64,000 nucleotides of DNA from Gnetum montanum (Eukaryota > Streptophyta > Gnetopsida > Gnetales > Gnetaceae), in assembly GCA_015680685.1 (NCBI GenBank), contig MNCI01000651.1, positions 1,915,832 through 1,979,831 on the forward strand. Direction: 5' to 3'. Position 1 is the stretch's first letter. Every line of letters starts with the position of its first letter. Of the stretch, positions 58,250 to 64,000 are shown piece by piece. The position numbers were made by a program, and so were the translations under genes. The notes beneath the pieces were generated by a model. That model was not told the DNA's origin. It saw only the letters and a list, made by a program, of their open reading frames with translations, and made no database searches.

Positions 58250-58800
58250 TTCATTTTCCTTGAAACTTGTCAAGGAGATATCTCAGATTCCCAACTATGC
58301 ATCAATTGTACTCATCCATGCTCTTCCCATGATAATGGGGAAGTTCCCCTTAGCATTCTCCACATGGATTACTAGGAAATTAGTAGGATATGACCACCAA
58401 TAAACAGTGATCACAATGTCCTCAACCAATCCCAAAGGAACAATGATAGATTGGTCTACTAGTTTTAACCTTATATAGCTATTTTGCAAAGGAGGCAAGT
58501 TCTAGGCTTTGAACATTTCTTGTGAGATCAAGTTAACTCAAAAACCTAAGTCCAAAGATCTTTTCAAGGTTTATTTTTGGAAATCTGAAAATAAATAAGG
58601 GGACTCCCAAGATCATATCTCTTCATGGGAAGATGGTCAACCTTAATTGAATCAGTGACCACATAGTCAATTGGGGAGTGTTTTGGTTTGAAGGAGGCTT
58701 GATAGGAATTGCAGAGGTGGTAGAAGTAGGGATCATAACCAAAAGTATCTATGAGTGCTTTGTGGGATTGTTGGTTTTGAAGAAGGGTCTTTTGCATCAA
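58250..58800 (-). pseudogene. aspartic protease remnant, element C
   Basis: The open stretch 58,295-58,498 reads LQNSYIRLKLVDQSIIVPLG, LVEDIVITV and FPIIMGRAWMSTIDA. This is the C-terminal part of plant gypsy proteases (PLG.VEDV.V.V, FP.ILGRP.L). The active-site motif upstream, near 58,530, is broken. The MMQKTLLQ stretch (58,564-58,800) belongs to the junction with gag. Confidence 0.72.
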
Positions 58801-61230
58801 TTAGCATTAGAACCACCTAGCTAAGAAGTTGACTATAAGTTTATAGTCCTTGTGGCATTTTTCTATTATGGCTATGCTAGGATCTCACCTTGCATAGATG
58901 GAGCAAGTGGAGGAGGGGTTGTAGGTGGAGGTGTAGGAGTGAAAGAGTAAGAAGGATGAAAGTAAGAAAATGGGGACTTCCCACTTGGTGATGGTGCCCT
59001 CTAATATTAAAGAGGGTAGTAGTGGTGTTGGAAGGAAGCATGACTAGAGGAGTCATGTAGAGAGATATGCTACTGAATGTAGTACCCATAAGGATCTAGT
59101 TTCCAATAAGGATACTACTACCTTGGAGGTGGCATCCCCCATGACTATGGGTGTTACCACTATTGATATTGCTCACGAGGTCATGGTAGTGCTCCACTTG
59201 GATAGTAAGTTTGATGGTGGAACTGCTACTGATAGTTGCCTTGTGGATAAGGCAACCTTCTCAATTCTTTCCATTTTCACAATTTGGAACTTCAAACATA
59301 CACCCTGTATTTTTGCAAGTGTGACACAATAGGGAAACATCCCTTGGGATGTTCATATTATCATATGTTACACCCATCATCATCTGACCTAGCATCTACA
59401 ACCTCTTCAACTACTACAAGCTTGCCCATAGCCTTATAATGGTTATGTTCAACTTGCTTTTTCTTCCTTCTTTCACAACCACTACCTCATTGGTCTCTAC
59501 TCTCTTCTATGATTATTAGAGAAATTTGGAATTTTTTATCTAAGAAGTCCCACATTCCATCCACTTTAGCTGATATTTCAAAGATAGATTTTTATATCAG
59601 TAACGTTTTCCTTTGCACCACTTCATCAAGTGGTGCCTCCTTCTCATTATCATAGATATGGAACTCCCTCTTATGGAGAGAGGGCTCCTTATTATACTCC
59701 TTCATACTTTTCTATATTTTTAGATCATTCTCTTCTTTAACTACTTACTTGATAAACCGTTGGATCTAATGGACCCTTAGCTTAGATAGCCTCCCTTGGG
59801 CATAGACCCTAAGGGTTTTCCTTATTTTAGTTCAAAGCCCATCTATGATGTGGTGCAACTAATCCCTTTCAGAATAGCCATGGCCTAAGCGTCGATGCAA
59901 TAAGGAGTAGTACCTTCCCATGTCCACATATAAGGATTCATGTGTACCTTGTTTTCATTCTTGGATTTACCTTTACAAGTTGTACACTATGGAGTATGTT
60001 TGATACTTTCCATTGGATAGTCCAAGCATCGTATTCCATCTATAAATAGATTCTAGTTCCAAGGACCAATACCAAATTTTTACTTCCTTAATGAGTATCA
60101 TGGAAAACAATTTCAGCTTTTTCCAGTCATTCTCTATGTTCTACAAAGCACAAGGATCATGAAAGGCTTGCAATTCATTTTTTGGATCCAAATTATACCC
60201 CCCTTCGGACTTGGGGATAGTATTCATATCCAATCATTTGATTTAGCTATCTTTCACATGCCTAGTTAGTATTCTTGTAGCCTCTACAATGTTCAGCAAG
60301 TTCCTTGTTTCTATTAGGGGCTCATCATAGTCATAGCAGTCTTGGTAGCTCCTATCATGGCCATGATGCCTATGATGAGTCCTATTATCTTTCCTTTATC
60401 TATTCTAATGATCCCCCCACTACTTATGCCCACAATCTTTGTCATTACAATAGGACCTACAATCATCCCTATCCTACAATTTTCCTCCATCATAGTTTTT
60501 ATTACCTCTATAACTCCAATCAAAGTTGAAGGAGGAAGATGATGAAGATGAAGAAGGTGAAAAAGAAGGAAATCCATGACTAGAGGGGTGCCTACTGCTC
60601 CCTCATCTTTGGTCCCTATCCCATTCACCATATTTGTCCTTGTCTTGGTGCTTTTCTTTGTTCCTACCTTGGCTAACCCTTTTCGAGGCCCCTTGATCCT
60701 AGGATCTACTATTCCTAGAACTAGGATTGTTCACAATGGACTACAAGCACTAAGTAAGGGTCTCCTCATCAAAGAGAGAAGGAGAATCAGTGTATTGAGA
60801 GATCCCCAAAAAGAAGTCCTTTCCTTCTTTATGTGTTTATAAGAACAAGTGTGTAGGGCCTCGTTTGCCTTTTGTGGCCTCATATCAGGCTTCCATTTGC
60901 TGATCATTCTTTTTCTATGCTTCTGTGGGATGATAATCCCAGCAAGCATGATCTTGTACTTTGTATTCTAAATTGAATCCTACAATAACCAATTTGATAA
61001 GATTATTCAACTACATTGTAGGAATAGAGTGATCAAGAGGTAACATTATGTTGTCCTCCATGTCCCTCCACCACATCTACTCATCTTCATGTAGGATGTA
61101 GGTGAAGTCTAGAGTTTAGGCATTTGGATAATTGTAGATCACCTTAAATTATTGGAACATTGGCATCATATGACCTTCCTATCTTTGTTGATTGGCATCG
61201 CCCATGAACAGTGGCAGAGAGTCTTCCTTA
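58800..61230 (-). pseudogene. gag remnant, element C
   Basis: Gag lies between protease and leader. The cysteine cluster LCHTCKN and NCENG near 59,260-59,330 aligns with that of A and B. A Lys/Glu-rich piece and a Met/Gly/Ile-rich segment (60,314-60,631) follow upstream. The N-terminal block near 61,060 (MEDNIMLPLD-like) matches A near 7,680. Confidence 0.65.
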
Positions 61231-61375
61231 CAAGAAAAAGCCATATTAGTGATTGAGAAAAATAGTGTGGTTTTATTATTTTATTTTTTTTAATGATGTT
61301 AGCATTAAGTTCCTTTTACAATATCTATGGATGACTTCACTATCTCTTCTAGGTAGTGCACTTAGCTAACTAAAG

Positions 61376-61393
61376 TCCCCAACAATGGCACTA
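61376..61393 (-). promoter_or_regulatory. primer-binding site of element C (tRNA-Asp-like)
   Basis: On the minus strand TAGTGCCATTGTTGGGGA differs from the Athila-type site TGGCGCCGTTGCCGGGGA at five positions, all transitions. It lies one base from the LTR at 61,395. Confidence 0.75.
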
Positions 61394-61394
61394 A

Positions 61395-62228
61395 TGTTGA
61401 GCAACGAGTAGTTCCTATGCCCAATCATAAAAATGACAAGAACGTACTAGTGATCTAGTCAAATTCCATGGACTTTAGTCCTCCAAATTCCAATAGCAAA
61501 GATAGTGATCTATAGACATGATCATTTTTTTCTTGGCTACACTTGTGTAAGTGCAATTGTATGGTTAAATGGAGCAAAGGCACATGATTTGTATTAATTT
61601 TATATTTTTATATGACTTAATCTAAGTGCAAGATAAAGTAATTGATTAAGAGTTAATCTAATTAATTATCTAATGTCTTAGCCTATCTCCTAAAAAAAGT
61701 ATCTAGTCCCACCTTTCATACACATCCTAAACTCATTACAATGTTACTAAGTTACCAAGTGATAGCAGTATTGGGATTACCAAGCGTTAATGTTATGCTC
61801 AAGGAAGTCATACTTATGTGTATTAATTAAGTGTATTTAATTAACTATGAGCATGGAAGTAAAGTGCATCAATAATAAATTACATAAAAATAAACATTAA
61901 TCTATTTCCAAGTGTTGCAAGGTATTTTAAGAATCTCATCTTTATTGTCATCACATCAATATGTCCATTGGTGCTCGAATAAGAATCCATACAATCCTTG
62001 ACTCCTACTATGAGCACTTGGAAAATATTCTAAATATTGCAAAAATAAACTACAAGAACTTCATTATGCTACTAACTTTTCAATGTCATAAATTTGGTGA
62101 ATACATGCATTTGTATAGGTAGACTCAGATGCCACATCAATGCATATGAATTGACGCATCAACTCATGCATCGACGGGAATGTATTGATGCATGCCCGTC
62201 CATGCAACCCAATGATGATGATTCATCA
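61395..62228 (-). repeat. 5' LTR of element C
   Basis: It runs from TGTTGAGCAAC (plus strand) to GATGATTCATCA, 834 bp. It pairs with 45,854-46,664. The tail holds several 'atgcatcaa' phrases in both orientations (62,135-62,205). The promoter box reads CCTATACAAATG on the minus strand near 62,113-62,124. Confidence 0.92.
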
Positions 62229-62233
62229 CTCCC

Positions 62234-63330
62234 CAAAAAAATAATGTCTTCATATCTGTAGTGCAAAAATAATAGCTTCTAACTTTTTATTATGCATAGG
62301 ATATCTAACTTCATGGTTATTTAGTTGTCAAGAAGCATAGGTAATAAGATGTCCTTCTTGCATGAGGATGCATCCTAATCCTTCATTTGAAGCATCGGTA
62401 TACACATATATTGGTCTACCTGATGATGATAATACTAAAATAGGAGTTTATGTGAGCTATTCTTTAATTTTAAAAAATGCTTTCTCATATTTTTTTTATC
62501 CACTAAAATAATCAATTCTTTCTTAATAACTTGGTTAAAGGAGATGCAATTCTGGAAAAATATTTAACCTTCTATAGTAACTTTCTAACCCTAAGAAACT
62601 CCTCGCTTCTATTATAGTACTAGCCCTTGAGTAATCCCAAATTACTTGATTCTTTATTAGGTCAACTGTTATCCCTACTTTTAATACTATATGACCAAGA
62701 AACTATACTTATTTTTGCCAAAATATGCACTTAGAGGATTGAGCATATAATTGATTTACTCTCAAGGTTTATAATACTTTTCTAAAATGTTCCACATGTT
62801 CCTCCTTAATTTTAGAATAGACCAAAATATCATCAATAAATACTATTATAAATTTATCTAGATGAGGCCTTAATATGCTATTTATTAAATGCATAAACAC
62901 CATAAGAGCATCTGTTAACCCAAATGATAATATAAGAAAAAATTCATAGTATCCATATCTTGTTCTAAATTTAGTCTTCAAAACATATTCTTCTTTAATC
63001 CTAAGTTTATGATATCTAGACTTTAAATCCATGTTGGAAAATACATCCACATCCCTCAACTGATGAAATAGATCATCTATTCTAGGTAGAAGATTTTATT
63101 CTTAATAGTAACTTGATACAACCATCTATAATCAATGCATATCCTTAAGTTTCCATCTTTCTTTCTCACAAATAACACTAGTGCATCCCCAGAAGAAATG
63201 CTAGGTCACATAAAACCTTTATCTAAAAGTCCTTATATCTATATCTTAAGCTTTGCTAACTCAACTGGGGACATTTGATACAGTGCCTTAGAAATTAGTT
63301 TCGTTCTTAGTTTAAGAGTAGTCCCTATCT
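62234..63330 (-). pseudogene. reverse transcriptase and RNase H of chromovirus D
   Basis: The open stretch 62,769-63,059 reads [52 protein letters not shown] and [14 protein letters not shown], a canonical Ty3/gypsy chromovirus RT with its FIDD box. RNase H follows leftwards (YTDASNEGLGCIL near 62,400; LEAIIFALQ near 62,290) and stops at the insertion point of element C. It is one of the best preserved pol segments in the window. Confidence 0.92.
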
Positions 63331-64000
63331 TTATTTTTCTTTTAGGAGGTAGTCCTAGTAATTCTTTTGTAAATACATCTAGAAATTCATTGACTACTAG
63401 AATATCAACTATATCATCTTTCTTATTTTCAAATTTGACAACAACCATAAAACGAGTACATTCTTTCCTAAACATTTTTATGAAATTCTTAGAAGAACTC
63501 AAATCAACCTTAATGGATCTTCCTTTAGCTATAATTAAGACTTGTTATTCATCTCTTGATCCTAGTTAAACTATCTTAGTCTTGTAGTAAAGAAACCCAT
63601 TATATCCACTTAACTAATCAATTTATAAAATAATATCATGTTTTCTTAAATCCATAATCAATAAATCTGCATTCCATTCCTTATCATGTATCCTTAGTGG
63701 AATCTCCTTACACTCATATTCTACTATGTATCTTGTATGTCTCATAGCTTTAAGAAATAATAGAATTTCTATTTTTTTTTTCAAATTACAAATTTATTCT
63801 TTCTTCTATTTAACTATTAATAAAAGAATGAATTTCTCTAAGATTCAAAAGAATTGGGATAGATTGTGTATAAATCATAACTTCAATATGAACCACAATG
63901 TTAGGTTGCTTCTCTATATCTCTCTTTGGTATAGCATAGATCTAGTCTTAACTCATAGGTCTTCCATCTCTTCCTTGATTATTGTTCGTTTCTTTGTTCT
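63331..64000 (-). pseudogene. protease and linker of chromovirus D (partial)
   Basis: The open stretch 63,239-63,502 reads VNEFLDVFTKELLGLPPKRK and ISKALYQMSPVELAKLK, the linker between protease and RT (V..F.DVFP.ELPGLPP.R.). Further right, MDLRKHDIILN and LSGYNGF near 63,590-63,660 correspond to the FDVILGMDWL.. part of the protease. The sequence leaves the window before the catalytic Asp can be judged. Confidence 0.8.

Overview
The window looks like repeat-rich nuclear DNA from a seed plant with a large genome. It is AT-rich and poor in CpG, no open frame exceeds about 160 codons, and almost every long stretch reads as a decayed LTR retrotransposon. Most in-frame stops sit where families normally have Gln or Arg (CAA, CAG or CGA turned into TAA, TAG or TGA), the pattern expected of old methylated DNA losing cytosines to deamination. 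The species cannot be named from the sequence. I see no intact cellular gene, rRNA, tRNA gene or CRISPR array.

Layout. (1) 1-8,841: minus-strand Athila-like Ty3/gypsy element A, cut by the window edge. (2) 9,034-14,444: plus-strand element E1 with a 574-bp LTR pair. It has no recognisable gag or pol, but carries tandem repeats and a cDNA-like copy of a CCR4-type exoribonuclease. (3) 14,445-16,805: probable LTR and leader of a minus-strand element G, into which A and E1 appear inserted. (4) About 16,760-21,285: plus-strand SIRE-like Ty1/copia remnant H (PBS, gag, an env-position ORF, PPT-like tract) with no pol seen. (5) About 21,580-24,077: 3' end of a plus-strand Athila-like element J. (6) About 24,080-25,188: gypsy gag plus a partial E-type LTR (E2), interrupted by (7) Athila-like element B, minus strand, 25,189-38,390. 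(8) About 38,440 to the window end: chromovirus D, minus strand. D is split by insertion F1 (41,624-45,241) and by Athila-like element C (45,854-62,228). C is itself split by insertion F2 (50,496-53,844).

A, B and C share one plan, read on the minus strand: 5' LTR, a tRNA-Asp-like primer site, gag, protease, RT, RNase H, integrase and a spacer of about 1.8 kb. In B and C this is followed by a third ORF of about 950 codons (ORF3) that I cannot assign and that contains coiled coil, then the 3' LTR. In A that part lies outside the window. J shows that the end of ORF3 and the PPT/LTR junction are conserved in a fourth copy.

The most interesting material is the F family. F1 and F2 have TGTTGG...CCAACA ends and near-perfect 5-bp target duplications, and share about 1.25 kb at one end and about 30 bp at the other. 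Between these they carry different host gene pieces: condensin CAP-G and a carotenoid-desaturase-like FAD oxidoreductase in F1; RuvB-like helicase, PPR and LRR pieces in F2. The second candidate is E1, an LTR element whose only recognisable coding content is a CCR4-like nuclease. All boundaries and homologies were judged by eye and need alignment to confirm.
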